Below, in pieces: positions 10,226 to 18,313 of a DNA stretch of 64,000 nt. Source of the stretch: Pseudomonas chlororaphis (GTDB lineage: Bacteria > Pseudomonadota > Gammaproteobacteria > Pseudomonadales > Pseudomonadaceae); assembly GCA_001023535.1 (NCBI GenBank), contig CP011020.1:310001-374000 (forward strand), given 5' to 3'. The position numbers and the translations under genes are program-made. Position 1 is the first letter of the stretch. Each line of letters starts with the position of its first letter. The notes under the pieces were generated by a model. The model saw nothing but the letters and a program-made list of their open reading frames with translations. It was not told the origin of the DNA and searched no databases.

Positions 10226-10765
10226 ATGACCCTTCCACCGTCACGCGCCACCCTCCTCGTCTCCAGCCTCCTGTTCAGCTCGCTGTGCCTGGCCGAAGGC
10301 GAGTCGACGGACAGCGTCATCAAGGACTCCACCAAGTCCGCCGTCTCGACGTTCATCACGGCAGGAAAGAACCTGTTGGGCGGTGTCAGCGAAGGCGTGC
10401 TCGATGGTCGCGAATCGGTCCAGGGCACTGACGGCGCGGCGATCGTTGCCTCTGGCGAGCAGATGAAGGACCGTATCCAGGTGGAGGTGCTGAAACTGGA
10501 ATCCAGCGAAGACATCTACACCATTACCCTTGGTTTCAAGAACAGCACCGACACCCAGCTGCGCCTGATCAATCTCGGCCAGACCGGTGTGCTGCTGGCC
10601 ATCGACCAGGCCGGTTACGCCAACAAACTCACTGGCCTGGACAACCCGGACGAAGTCACCATCCCGCCGAAAACCGCCGTGCGGCAGAAGTTCGTGTTCG
10701 AAGGCATGAACGAAGCGATGACCACCGTGCGGTTGTGGGGCAAGGATTATCCACTCAAGAAATGA
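10226..10765 (+). CDS. Secreted protein of unknown function
   Basis: 179 aa. Residues 1-23 form a signal peptide ending LCLA before EGEST, so the mature protein is probably periplasmic. The mature part is soluble with a mixed alpha/beta pattern: an early amphipathic helix (IKDSTKSAVSTFITAGKN) and a C-terminal segment rich in beta strands around YTITLGFKNSTD and TTVRLWGKDYPL. No family could be named. It follows the response regulator by 71 bases and is convergent with the RES toxin gene. Confidence 0.75.
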   Translation: MTLPPSRATLLVSSLLFSSLCLAEGESTDSVIKDSTKSAVSTFITAGKNLLGGVSEGVLDGRESVQGTDGAAIVASGEQMKDRIQVEVLKLESSEDIYTITLGFKNSTDTQLRLINLGQTGVLLAIDQAGYANKLTGLDNPDEVTIPPKTAVRQKFVFEGMNEAMTTVRLWGKDYPLKK

Positions 10766-10805
10766 GCAAGGACGCACCGTCCTCCCCATCGAACAGGGCC
10801 GGTGC

Positions 10806-11294
10806 TCACTTGACCAAGCGAGTATCCAGGCCGAACCGCTCCTGCGAGACCAGCCTGAACTGATCCGCCGCCAGGTCGCAGCTCACCAGCAGGTTCCAGG
10901 AATGCTGGGTCACCGCCGAAGGAATCAGCACGAAGGGGTGCTGCGCCAGCAACGCGTCAGCGAACTGCTGCTGATTGGGCGAGGGTCGAGCCGGAGCCAG
11001 CCAGTTCGGGTTGGGCACGTCTTCGGCCTGGACCACTTTGATGAGCGCCGGATCCAGCACCTCGAAGCAGGTCAGCAGATGGGGCACCGTGTCCAGGGCA
11101 TCGAACCCCAGGTGCGCCGCCACCTCAAGAATGGCCGTGGCCGGGTCAGCCGAAGCGTAGATGACCCGTCGTCCGGGCGGGTTCCAACGGCCACCGCTTC
11201 GTTGCGCACCAATGCCGCTGTCCCACGTCTGCCTGTAGACCTCGCGATCAAGGCGCCAAGCGTGCCATCGCCCCTCCCAGGGCAAAGGATTCAC
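10806..11294 (-). CDS. RES-domain toxin of a type II toxin-antitoxin pair
   Basis: 162 aa. The RES fold is indicated by RSGGRWNPPGRRVIYAS near residue 32, ATAILEVAAHLG, and the C-terminal VSCDLAADQFRLVS. RES proteins are NAD+-degrading or ADP-ribosylating toxins related to ADP-ribosyl transferases. The conserved early Arg, Tyr and Glu positions are present, so the enzyme looks intact. It overlaps the antitoxin gene by four bases (ATGA) and is translated second, the standard antitoxin-first order for Xre-RES pairs. Confidence 0.9.
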   Translation of the reverse strand: MNPLPWEGRWHAWRLDREVYRQTWDSGIGAQRSGGRWNPPGRRVIYASADPATAILEVAAHLGFDALDTVPHLLTCFEVLDPALIKVVQAEDVPNPNWLAPARPSPNQQQFADALLAQHPFVLIPSAVTQHSWNLLVSCDLAADQFRLVSQERFGLDTRLVK

Positions 11295-11782
11295 TGGTAA
11301 ACCCCGTGTTCGATCCGGGTCAGGTAATCCTCCACCACCTGGAAGCCCAGCGCGTTGTCGATCAGTTCCAGTGGCACGTGGCCGTCCAGGTACTTGCAGG
11401 GCTTTCTCAACCAGTCCTCCGCCAACGACTGGCTGCCAAAGACATTGATGGCCTGTTCCAGGACCTGTGCGTACTGGAAAGCCACCGTGCTCTGCTGCGG
11501 GTTCAGGCGAATGGGCTGGGTCTCCTTCGCCAGGCGCTGGACGGTCCTGACGGACTTGCCGGTAATGCGCTGAACCAGATCATGCTCCAGGTACAACGTG
11601 GACGTGGACAGCATCTCCTTGACGTCGCTCAGGTAAAAACCTTCCTGCGCGTAGCGGATGATCAACAAGCGCTCATCCCCCTTGCGGCCCTGTAACAACA
11701 CTTCGGTAGGCTTCCTGCTGGCCTTCTTCGCCCTCGCCGTGGTTTTGACGATTGAAGCGTCTGCTTGCTTGGCTACGGACAT
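11291..11782 (-). CDS. Xre/MbcA/ParS-type antitoxin (DUF2384)
   Basis: 163 aa. The basic N-terminal 30 residues (KTTARAKKASRK) are followed by an Xre-like helix-turn-helix about 50-100 (LVQRITGKSVRTVQRLAKE) and the C-terminal DUF2384 toxin-binding segment with FGSQSLAEDWLRKPCKYLDG and PLELIDNALGFQVVEDYL. The latter covers the RES active site in characterised pairs. The gene starts 16 bases downstream of a palindromic element (11798-11832) that is the likely autoregulatory operator. Confidence 0.9.
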   Translation of the reverse strand: MSVAKQADASIVKTTARAKKASRKPTEVLLQGRKGDERLLIIRYAQEGFYLSDVKEMLSTSTLYLEHDLVQRITGKSVRTVQRLAKETQPIRLNPQQSTVAFQYAQVLEQAINVFGSQSLAEDWLRKPCKYLDGHVPLELIDNALGFQVVEDYLTRIEHGVYQ

Positions 11783-11797
11783 GGCATTGACCTTTCT

Positions 11798-11832
11798 GCG
11801 ACATTTGTCGCCATGTTAACGCCAAATGTCGC
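11798..11832. promoter_or_regulatory. Probable operator of the Xre/RES toxin-antitoxin operon
   Basis: GCGACATTT (11798-11806) recurs as its exact reverse complement AAATGTCGC (11824-11832), and the left copy is itself half of a smaller repeat GCGACA-TT-TGTCGC (11798-11811). This nested arrangement lies immediately upstream of the antitoxin start, where Xre-type antitoxins bind to repress their own operon. Confidence 0.65.
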
Positions 11833-11976
11833 AAGCGCGGTAACTCCGTTCGTCGGTCTTGGCGAATACGGTTTCAGGCATCGAACTGTCCTCACGATAG
11901 AGACTGGGCATCGGATGCCCGAGGGGGGCGCCGTGGCAGAGTCAGATCGTAAGGGGAGCACTTCCGAGGGCCAACC

Positions 11977-12906
11977 CTAAAAAGCTGTCGGAGACTTCTT
12001 CGTTATCGGCTCGAAATTCAACGCAAGCACACTCACCAACACGATGACGGTTCCTGTCATGACCATTATCGAGGGACGCTCGGCCAGCACCAGGGCGGCC
12101 ATCGACATCGCGGTGGGCGGTATCAGGTAAAGCGCCATTGTTGATCGACTCACGTTGCTGTGCGCCAGCACATAGGCCCAGGCGAGATAGGCCAGCGCGC
12201 TGGGGAAAACGCCGAGGGTCAGCACCGCCAGGTTCACCGATGCCGAGGCCTGGCGAGCCGCGCCCGCCAAGCCCGGTGCAAACACGAACAGCAGGAGGGT
12301 GCCTGACCACAGGGTGTAGCACACCATGGTCAATGCGTCGTAACGATGGGCGTGGCGTTTTTGCAAAGAGAAATACAGGCTCCAGGACAGCGCCGCCAAC
12401 AGGATCAACAGCCCATGGGCGTCCATCGCTCCCCAGCCATGATCCCCCGCGACCACCACGGCGGCGCCCAATAGCCCGCACAACACGCAGCCCCAGCGCC
12501 AACCACAGACGCGCTCCTTGAAGACCCATTGCGCCAGTAACGTGCTGAACAGCGGCGTGGATTGAGCCAGCACGCTGGCCGCACCGGCACTGATACCCCG
12601 CTGTCCGTAATTGAGAGCAATGTGGTGCAGACTCACGGCCAAAAAACCCAACACCGCCAGCAGCGGAAAATCCCTGAGCCGCGGCCGGGCAATCCCCTTC
12701 ACCGTCGCCATGAGGGCCATGAACAGCGAAGCGATAAGGAACCGCATCAACGCCAGTTGACCGGGCGCGTAGGCCTGCAAGCCAATGTGGATACCAATCG
12801 GTGAATAGGCCCAGCAGACAATCACGAACAGCGTCGCCAGTAGAACCTTCACGTTCGGTTTGCGCAGGCTCTTGGCGCCTTCGAACGACATGCCACGGGT
12901 TTGCAT
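11977..12906 (-). CDS. EamA-family (DMT) transporter
   Basis: 309 aa with about ten predicted membrane helices arranged as two EamA repeats (about 20-150 and 165-300). Typical segments are CWAYSPIGIHIGL, the PGQLALMRFLIAS helix, and the second-repeat ALAYLAWAYVLAHSNVS. The family exports amino acids, purines and other metabolites; substrate is unknown here. Start ATG 12906 has AGGAACTC in front; a GTG at 12921 in frame is possible. It is divergent from a LysR gene whose product probably controls it. Confidence 0.9.
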   Translation of the reverse strand: MQTRGMSFEGAKSLRKPNVKVLLATLFVIVCWAYSPIGIHIGLQAYAPGQLALMRFLIASLFMALMATVKGIARPRLRDFPLLAVLGFLAVSLHHIALNYGQRGISAGAASVLAQSTPLFSTLLAQWVFKERVCGWRWGCVLCGLLGAAVVVAGDHGWGAMDAHGLLILLAALSWSLYFSLQKRHAHRYDALTMVCYTLWSGTLLLFVFAPGLAGAARQASASVNLAVLTLGVFPSALAYLAWAYVLAHSNVSRSTMALYLIPPTAMSMAALVLAERPSIMVMTGTVIVLVSVLALNFEPITKKSPTAF

Positions 12907-13008
12907 CCTGAGTTCCTGCACAGGGCCTATTTGCCTGGGAGTATCGAAACCTCTCCCACCTCAGCACAAGTGACTTAAACTCAATCCATCATTCACTTTG
13001 GGTGAGCC

Positions 13009-13875
13009 ATGGAACTGTCCCAACTGCGCATGCTCAAGACGGTCTGCGACACCGGCAGCATTGCCCGTGCGGCCGAAGTGCTGCACTGCGTACCGTCCAA
13101 CATCACTGCACGCCTCAAGTCGCTGGAGCGGGAACTGGGCACCGCGTTGTTTTTTCGTGAAGGTCGCGGCCTGCGGATCAGCCCGGCGGGCGAAGTGTTC
13201 CTGGACTATGCGAAAAAAATCCTGAGCTTGACGGAACAGGCGCGTCACGCGGTTGGCCCTGACAGTACGCCGAGCGGGCCGCTGCGCATTGGCGCCATTG
13301 AGTCCAGCGCCAGCGGGCGCCTGCCGCAACTGCTGGCGAAATACCACGCCCGATACCCGCAAGTGTCCCTGGAACTGAGCACGGGAACCTGGTCCCAGCT
13401 GCTGGATAATAGTCAGCACCACCGCCTCGACGGCGTGATCGTCGCCGTCGACATCGAGCGGCCTGGGCTCAAACGGGTGGTGACGTATCGCGAAGACCTG
13501 GTGCTGATCGCGTCCGAATCCCACGGACCGTTGCGCAGCGCCGCAGACCTTCGAGGCAAGGCGATCTTCATGTGGCCTTCGGGCTGCCCTTATCGCCTGG
13601 CGCTGGAGCAATGGCTGCTGCGTCACGGTCAAGTGCAACCCATCGTCAGCATCGCCAGTTATGGCGCCATCGTCGGGTGTGTCAGTGCGGGTGCCGGCGT
13701 CTCGCTGGTGCCGCGCGGGATCTATGAACAATACCGTCAGGGCGCCGGCTGGAGCGGGTATGAGTTCGCCGAACTGACGGGCATCGACAACCTGTTCTAT
13801 TGGCATGAAAACGCCGGCCCGCACCCTGCCAGGGAAGCATTCCTGGCCATGCTGCAAACGGAATTCGAGCCATGA
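13009..13875 (+). CDS. LysR-type regulator, divergent from the EamA exporter
   Basis: 288 aa. The N-terminal winged helix-turn-helix (about 1-62: LSQLRMLKTVCDTGSIARAA) is followed by a periplasmic-binding-protein-like effector domain from about 85. The 102-base divergent spacer to the EamA gene contains AAGTGA (12968-12973) and its complement TCACTT (12993-12998), a plausible recognition element. Regulator and exporter as a divergent pair is a common arrangement for metabolite-induced efflux. Confidence 0.92.
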   Translation: MELSQLRMLKTVCDTGSIARAAEVLHCVPSNITARLKSLERELGTALFFREGRGLRISPAGEVFLDYAKKILSLTEQARHAVGPDSTPSGPLRIGAIESSASGRLPQLLAKYHARYPQVSLELSTGTWSQLLDNSQHHRLDGVIVAVDIERPGLKRVVTYREDLVLIASESHGPLRSAADLRGKAIFMWPSGCPYRLALEQWLLRHGQVQPIVSIASYGAIVGCVSAGAGVSLVPRGIYEQYRQGAGWSGYEFAELTGIDNLFYWHENAGPHPAREAFLAMLQTEFEP

Positions 13876-13921
13876 GCCGAGCGACCGGACAGCCTTCCCG
13901 CCGCGTTGGGCAGAAGTCGTG

Positions 13922-14602
13922 CTACAGCGGGCCCAAGGCAACCCCGGAAGGTTCGAATCGCTCGCTCGTGTCCATCTGGATGCTGCGCAGCGCGGCGGTC
14001 TCCAGGTGCGAGGCATAGAGCTGCTCTGAAAAGTACCCGATCAGGATGGAGCGACGACGCGCACCGTTCACATTCAGGCTAGCGGCGTGAACCAGTTCGG
14101 CGTCAAAAACCAGAATGTCACCGGCGAAACCCGACAGTTGGACGGAGCGGGACTCGTCAGTGAAATCGAAGGTGGGGGCTTGCGGGTCGGGGCGATGGCT
14201 GCCGGGCACGAGGCGTGTCGCACCGTTCTCGGGGCCATAGTCGTCGAAGAACGCCAGGGCGACGGCCGTGTCGCCGGGACGCTGGGCCGACAGGTCGCGG
14301 TGCAACTGCTGGTGGCCGCCGCCCGCCAGGGGCTCGCGCCCTTCCACTTGGGCCAGGAAGAACCGTTCGCCGATCACTTCGCCCACCGCTGCCAGCAACG
14401 GCGGCAAGCGGCACACCGCCTGAATCTGCGCATCACCCTCCAGCAGCGAATGCCGCCAGTCCCAGCCCCGCGGTGTCGGCCATTGATCCGAGGGCCGGAC
14501 ACCCGCATCGAACACGACGCGCAGGCCTGCCAGCCATTCGGCCGGGATCGCCCGGCGCAGCAGGACATAGCCATCCAGGTGGAGCCGTTCGCGGTCTGTC
14601 AT
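13922..14602 (-). CDS. Phytanoyl-CoA dioxygenase (PhyH) family protein
   Basis: 226 aa, non-haem Fe(II)/2-oxoglutarate-dependent oxygenase fold. The metal facial triad is visible as HRD in QQLHRDLSAQ and the distal His in AELVHAASLN, with the oxoglutarate-binding Arg in NGARRRSILIGYF. The start is uncertain: ATG 14602 gives the classic beginning MTDRERLHLDGYVLL, and an ATG four codons upstream (14614) lies too close to AAGGA to be favoured. The substrate cannot be inferred and the gene stands alone, convergent with the LysR gene. Confidence 0.8.
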   Translation of the reverse strand: MTDRERLHLDGYVLLRRAIPAEWLAGLRVVFDAGVRPSDQWPTPRGWDWRHSLLEGDAQIQAVCRLPPLLAAVGEVIGERFFLAQVEGREPLAGGGHQQLHRDLSAQRPGDTAVALAFFDDYGPENGATRLVPGSHRPDPQAPTFDFTDESRSVQLSGFAGDILVFDAELVHAASLNVNGARRRSILIGYFSEQLYASHLETAALRSIQMDTSERFEPSGVALGPL

Positions 14603-14832
14603 GGTGACGCCCATTTCCTTATGTTCAGGGGGCCTTCTCCAGGCTAGCCCGACACGAGACTTTTCGCCTCGTGACATCCAAGTTCAGCCGGCCATGGACT
14701 CGCGGCTGATGGCTTGCACCGCTTGCACCAGGCCCTGAATCGTCCCCGGGAAGCCAAGATGGTGCTGCGCCACGCCGATTCTGCCTCTCTCTCTGGAAAG
14801 GTTCGTCCCGCGGGCGTGTGGATGCAGAGCGC

Positions 14833-15288
14833 TTACCGTATCTGATACAGCACAGCAGCCCCTGGCTTGGGTTCGAAAGCCGGCACCGTGCGCTGCTGGA
14901 GGGGCGTCCCCGTTGCGTCCCAAACCAAGGTGTCCGAGGGGTACTCGTCCTTGCGGGTCATGGCGTCGATCTGCTTGGCGATCACTTGCGAGCTTGCAGG
15001 CACTTCGGGGTTCCATTCGAATACGCCGACCCTGCCGTAGAACACCGCCGGCGCATCGGCATCGAGACGCCGATCGGGACACATGACCAAGCCGCGATCG
15101 AGCATCACCCGCAACGCGCCGACAGGCACCGCCTTCACCGTGGGCGTGGTGCGCTCAGTGCTGTGGCCAGGGCAGACATTGGCCGAGCGAGTCACCATGT
15201 CCTCGACCACTTGATTATCGGATTGGGCCTGCGCCGAAAAGGCAACGGCAGACAGGGCAAGCACTACAAGGTTTGACTTCCAGGGCAC
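14833..15288 (-). CDS. Secreted protein of unknown function with two cysteines
   Basis: 151 aa. Start GTG 15288 is supported by a perfect AGGAGG six bases upstream; longer in-frame starts lack it. Residues 1-23 are a signal peptide ending AFSAQA before QSDN. The mature protein has two CP motifs (NVCPGHS and VMCPDRR), probably a disulfide in the periplasm, and a Trp/Tyr-rich C-terminus. No family was recognised. The 150 bases between its stop and the PhyH start show no credible gene. Confidence 0.72.
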   Translation of the reverse strand: MPWKSNLVVLALSAVAFSAQAQSDNQVVEDMVTRSANVCPGHSTERTTPTVKAVPVGALRVMLDRGLVMCPDRRLDADAPAVFYGRVGVFEWNPEVPASSQVIAKQIDAMTRKDEYPSDTLVWDATGTPLQQRTVPAFEPKPGAAVLYQIR

Positions 15289-15455
15289 TCGAAACCTCCT
15301 ATGGAAAAAAGACTCCAGCGTTGCCGGCCGCCACCCAGCCAAGAACAGTTCGTTGCCAGGGGGCACACTTGAAGACTACCACGACGTTAGTTTGTTCCAC
15401 TTCTCGATTGAGGTGCTGATTCAATAGCCAAGGCCGCTAGAAAAGGACGGTATCG

Positions 15456-15512
15456 ATGAAAGCTGCAACATTGGAAGAGGTCGGCGAGGCACTAAAAATT
15501 CCGAACAACTGA
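15456..15512 (+). other. 18-codon ORF with a good ribosome site; leader peptide or gene remnant
   Basis: AAAGGAC lies eight bases before ATG 15456 and the ORF reads 18 residues beginning MKAATLEEVGEAL, then stops. Residue choice resembles the start of an ordinary cytoplasmic protein, and no continuation in another frame was recognised. It could be a decayed gene start or a real micro-ORF. It lies between two minus-strand genes in an otherwise featureless 330-base spacer. Confidence 0.25.
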
Positions 15513-15618
15513 TTCTCGAAACCAACGGCGTGTCATCCAGGCGGATCGGGAAATCCGGTTCAGGGCCCCCAGCAAGACACCGGCACAGTCGCCAGCGGTC
15601 ACGAAAAGCCCCGACACC

Positions 15619-16851
15619 TCACACCAGACGCTTCTGTACCCAACGCCGATATTGCCGGGTGCGCCAGAGCACCGCGAGCTGCTGCAAGATCAGCGCGCGC
15701 AATGGCGACACCGTCGGGTCGGGCTGCTTGTCGCGGCTGAGTTTACTCAGCTGGAACTTGACCACCGCCATGTTGGCCAGGGCCGCGAAGGCTTTGTTCT
15801 TCCAGGTGATCGGCGGCAGTTGAGGGGCGCTGTCCTTGCCCTGGCGCCAATCACGAGGCAGGCCCGGGTCGATGGCCAGCGCCGTCCCGATGCCCACCAT
15901 GTCCACCCCACTGGCCACGACACTCTCAGCCACCGGGCGTCGGCGCACACCGCCGGTGACCATCACGGGCATCTTGGCGACGGTCTGGATGTCGCGGGCA
16001 AACTCGACGAAATAGGCCTCACGCGCCAGGGTACGCCCATCGCGCGCATCACCCTGCATGGCGGGGGCTTCGTAACTGCCGCCCGACAGCTCCACCAGGT
16101 CCACCCCCAGATCGTTGAGCCACTCGACGACCTTCCTGGCGTCGTCGGCCGTGAACCCTCCGCGCTGGAAGTCAGCAGAATTCAGTTTGACCGCCACCGC
16201 AAATTCCGCGGACACCACCGCCCGGACGGCCTTGACGATGTCGAGCAACAGGCGCGCGCGGTTTTCCAGGGAGCCGCCCCACTCGTCCGTCCTCTGGTTG
16301 GTCAGCGGTGAAAGGAACTGGCTCAACAAGTAACCATGGGCAGCGTGGATCTGCACCCCGGTGAAACCGGCCTGCTCGCCAAGGCGCGCGCTGCGGGCAA
16401 AGCGCTGGACGACCTCTTCAATCACCGCCGGGGTCATGGCGTGAGGCATTGAGAAAAGCTTGGACATGGAGCCCAGGTCCAGCGGCACAGCAGATGGTGC
16501 CCAGGCCTTTTGCCCGAGATTGGCCTGCATCTGGCGACCTGGGTGGTTGATCTGCAACCAGAATTGCGCACCGCCGGATCGACCCACACGTGCCCAGCGC
16601 TTGAACTTGTCCAGTTGCTGGTCATCCTGCAACACCACGCCCCCCGGACCGGTCATGGCACGACCGTCGACCATGACGTTGCCGGTGATGATCAGGCCGG
16701 CTCCGCCATCGGCCCACGCCTGATAAAGCCGCATCAGGGCTTCGGAGGGCGCCTGGTCGGCGTCTGCCATGTTCTCTTCCATGGCGGCTTTGGCGATTCG
16801 GTTCTGGATGGTCGAGCCGTTGGGAAGGATCAGGCGGTCGAACAAACTCAT
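15619..16851 (-). CDS. Old Yellow Enzyme family NADH:flavin oxidoreductase
   Basis: 410 aa TIM-barrel FMN enzyme. Family motifs: INHPGRQ, VQIHAAHGYLLSQFLSP with NQRTDEWGGS, and the late VMVTGGVRRR phosphate-binding loop. The terminal 50 residues are an unusual basic tail (LSKLSRDK, RRWVQKRL). Start ATG 16851 has GAGGA eight bases upstream; an upstream in-frame ATG would read through the promoter. OYE proteins reduce electrophilic alkenes and quinones. A MerR-type box at 16890-16911 lies 40 bases upstream and the MerR gene is next. Confidence 0.9.
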   Translation of the reverse strand: MSLFDRLILPNGSTIQNRIAKAAMEENMADADQAPSEALMRLYQAWADGGAGLIITGNVMVDGRAMTGPGGVVLQDDQQLDKFKRWARVGRSGGAQFWLQINHPGRQMQANLGQKAWAPSAVPLDLGSMSKLFSMPHAMTPAVIEEVVQRFARSARLGEQAGFTGVQIHAAHGYLLSQFLSPLTNQRTDEWGGSLENRARLLLDIVKAVRAVVSAEFAVAVKLNSADFQRGGFTADDARKVVEWLNDLGVDLVELSGGSYEAPAMQGDARDGRTLAREAYFVEFARDIQTVAKMPVMVTGGVRRRPVAESVVASGVDMVGIGTALAIDPGLPRDWRQGKDSAPQLPPITWKNKAFAALANMAVVKFQLSKLSRDKQPDPTVSPLRALILQQLAVLWRTRQYRRWVQKRLV

Positions 16852-16889
16852 GGGGCAGTCCTCAGCGGGGGGAGGCAGCCACCTTAAGA

Positions 16890-16911
16890 TTGAAGTCAAC
16901 TTTAAGGTCAA
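16890..16911 (-). promoter_or_regulatory. MerR-type operator/promoter of the OYE gene
   Basis: The near-palindrome TTGAAGTCAACTTTAA (16890-16905) lies inside a minus-strand promoter: TTGACC as the -35 element (complement of 16906-16911), a 19-base spacer, then TAAGGT. Elongated 19-base spacers straddled by a palindrome are the hallmark of MerR-activated promoters. The same box occurs before the regulator gene. Confidence 0.65.
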
Positions 16912-16927
16912 CAGATTTTTTTCAGCT

Positions 16928-17398
16928 TCAAACCCTGCGTGCTTTTTTCCCCTTGGACGTCACCCCGTCCTGACGGGCTGGGGCTGCCCTCGCCCCTTCT
17001 TCACGCAGGCGGTGCAACAACAATTGCGCGTTGTCGGCACACGCCACGCCCTCGGGCTTGCCCTCGATGCCCTTGATGACCAGCAGCAGCTGGACCTTGT
17101 TCTGGGCCAGTCGCTGCTGCAGGATTTCGATTTCCTCGACCTTTTGCCTGAGCCCGCCAAGCAGCTCTTCCTCCTGCCAGCCGTTGGCGTCCACCGGCAT
17201 CAATTGCCGGATCTGCTCCAATGAAAACCCTGCCGCTTGTGCCCCCGTGATGATCTGCAGGATCCACTCGGTCTCAGGCGCATAGTCACGATAACCGTTG
17301 GCCTTGCGCTCGACCGACCGGATCAGACCGCTCGCCTCGTAGAAGCGGATGCGCGAGGGCGCCAACCCGCTGATTTTCGCCAGTTCACCAATCCTCAT
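16928..17398 (-). CDS. MerR family regulator, probably electrophile-responsive
   Basis: 156 aa. N-terminal MerR winged helix (MRIGELAKISGLAPSRIRFY, about 1-70), then a dimerisation coiled coil (LLGGLRQKVEEIEILQQRL) and a basic C-terminal tail. One cysteine occurs after the coiled coil (GVACADN), a possible thiol sensor. The gene is 76 bases upstream of the OYE gene on the same strand, and both have the same CTT-n-AAGT-nn-ACTT-n-AA box in front, resembling sites of the NmlR/AdhR aldehyde-sensing branch. I infer autoregulation and activation of the OYE gene. Confidence 0.88.
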   Translation of the reverse strand: MRIGELAKISGLAPSRIRFYEASGLIRSVERKANGYRDYAPETEWILQIITGAQAAGFSLEQIRQLMPVDANGWQEEELLGGLRQKVEEIEILQQRLAQNKVQLLLVIKGIEGKPEGVACADNAQLLLHRLREEGARAAPARQDGVTSKGKKARRV

Positions 17399-17418
17399 CG
17401 CCGCTCCAGAACACCCAT

Positions 17419-17440
17419 TGACCTTGAAGTTGACTTTAAC
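17419..17440 (-). promoter_or_regulatory. Second copy of the MerR-type box, upstream of the MerR gene
   Basis: TTGAAGTTGACTTTAA (17424-17439) matches the box before the OYE gene in 14 of 16 positions; only the two central bases differ, and they are each other's complement. It lies 26 bases upstream of the regulator start, so the regulator most likely controls itself. Confidence 0.6.
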
Positions 17441-17601
17441 CCTGCAGGCATCGGGCGGCCAAGTGACTCACGGTTTCAGCGACGGCCGCTGCAACCCTGT
17501 AAGGGGGGCGAAACCGGAAACTTTATTTTTGATATCGACTACCGCAATATATGGAAATATATAGCGCTTGAGCCGCGCCTTTCATGCCAAGGGAATGAAC
17601 G

Positions 17602-18267
17602 ATGAATGCTGTCTCCAACAACAAAGAAGCGGTCGGTGAGCGCTATCAGCTTGAAACGATGCGCCATGCACAGCAGATGACCTGGAAGGCCATCGATCAG
17701 ATCGCCCGCGCCATCACCCCCGGCATGCGCGAATCCGAGGCGCAGGCACAAGGCAAGACGATCCTGGCGCAAATGGGCATGGACCGGATCTGGCACCCCT
17801 TGCTGGTGCGCTTCGGCGCCAACACGCTCAAGACGTTCAAACAGCGCTCCGAGGGCGATCCCGAGCTGGGAACCGACGATATTTTCTTCATCGACATGGG
17901 CGTCGTCTGGCAAGGCCATGAGGGTGACGCCGGGGCGACCTTCACCACGGGCTCCGACCCGCAGATGATCGCCTGTGCCGCAGCCGCCAAGACACTGTTC
18001 GACCAGGTCGAGGGCTTCTGGCGCAGTGAACAGGTATCCGGGGTGGCGCTTTACGACTTCGCAGCCGCCCAGGCGAAAGCCATGGGCTGGACGCTCAACC
18101 TCGACATCAAGGGCCACCGGGTCAGCGACTTCCCCCATGCGATTCATCGCGGCGGCGACCTCGGGAACCTGGCGCAATACCCCAATACCGGCCTGTGGAT
18201 CCTGGAAATCCAATTGGCCCATCCTGAGCGCCCGTTTGGTGCGTTTTATGAGGACTTGTTGATCTGA
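17602..18267 (+). CDS. M24-family metallopeptidase-fold protein (Xaa-Pro peptidase-like)
   Basis: 221 aa pita-bread fold domain without the N-terminal domain of full aminopeptidase P (usually over 400 aa). The five metal ligands appear present: two Asp in IDMGVVWQGHEGDAG, His in RVSDFPH, Glu in LWILEIQL and Glu in FYEDLL. This suggests an active dinuclear hydrolase or a creatinase-like enzyme. The upstream 160 bases are AT-rich around TATATGGAAATATATAG, likely a promoter. The gene is convergent with the sensor kinase and stands alone. Confidence 0.85.
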   Translation: MNAVSNNKEAVGERYQLETMRHAQQMTWKAIDQIARAITPGMRESEAQAQGKTILAQMGMDRIWHPLLVRFGANTLKTFKQRSEGDPELGTDDIFFIDMGVVWQGHEGDAGATFTTGSDPQMIACAAAAKTLFDQVEGFWRSEQVSGVALYDFAAAQAKAMGWTLNLDIKGHRVSDFPHAIHRGGDLGNLAQYPNTGLWILEIQLAHPERPFGAFYEDLLI

Positions 18268-18289
18268 GCGAACCCGATGCTCGAAGAAT

Positions 18290-18312
18290 GCCCGTGAACA
18301 GCAGCCACGGGC
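18290..18312. terminator. Hairpin between convergent genes
   Basis: GCCCGTG (18290-18296) pairs with CACGGGC (18306-18312) across a nine-base loop. It sits between the stop of the M24 gene and the stop of the histidine kinase gene. There is no clear T-run on either side, so it is a weak or factor-assisted terminator at best. Confidence 0.35.
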
Positions 18313-18313
18313 T

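Noticed and set aside
14684..15082. Minus-strand frame overlapping the secreted two-cysteine protein
   Set aside because: Arg-rich shadow; the other frame has a signal peptide and a perfect ribosome site. Its last 50 codons extend into the spacer but show no domain.
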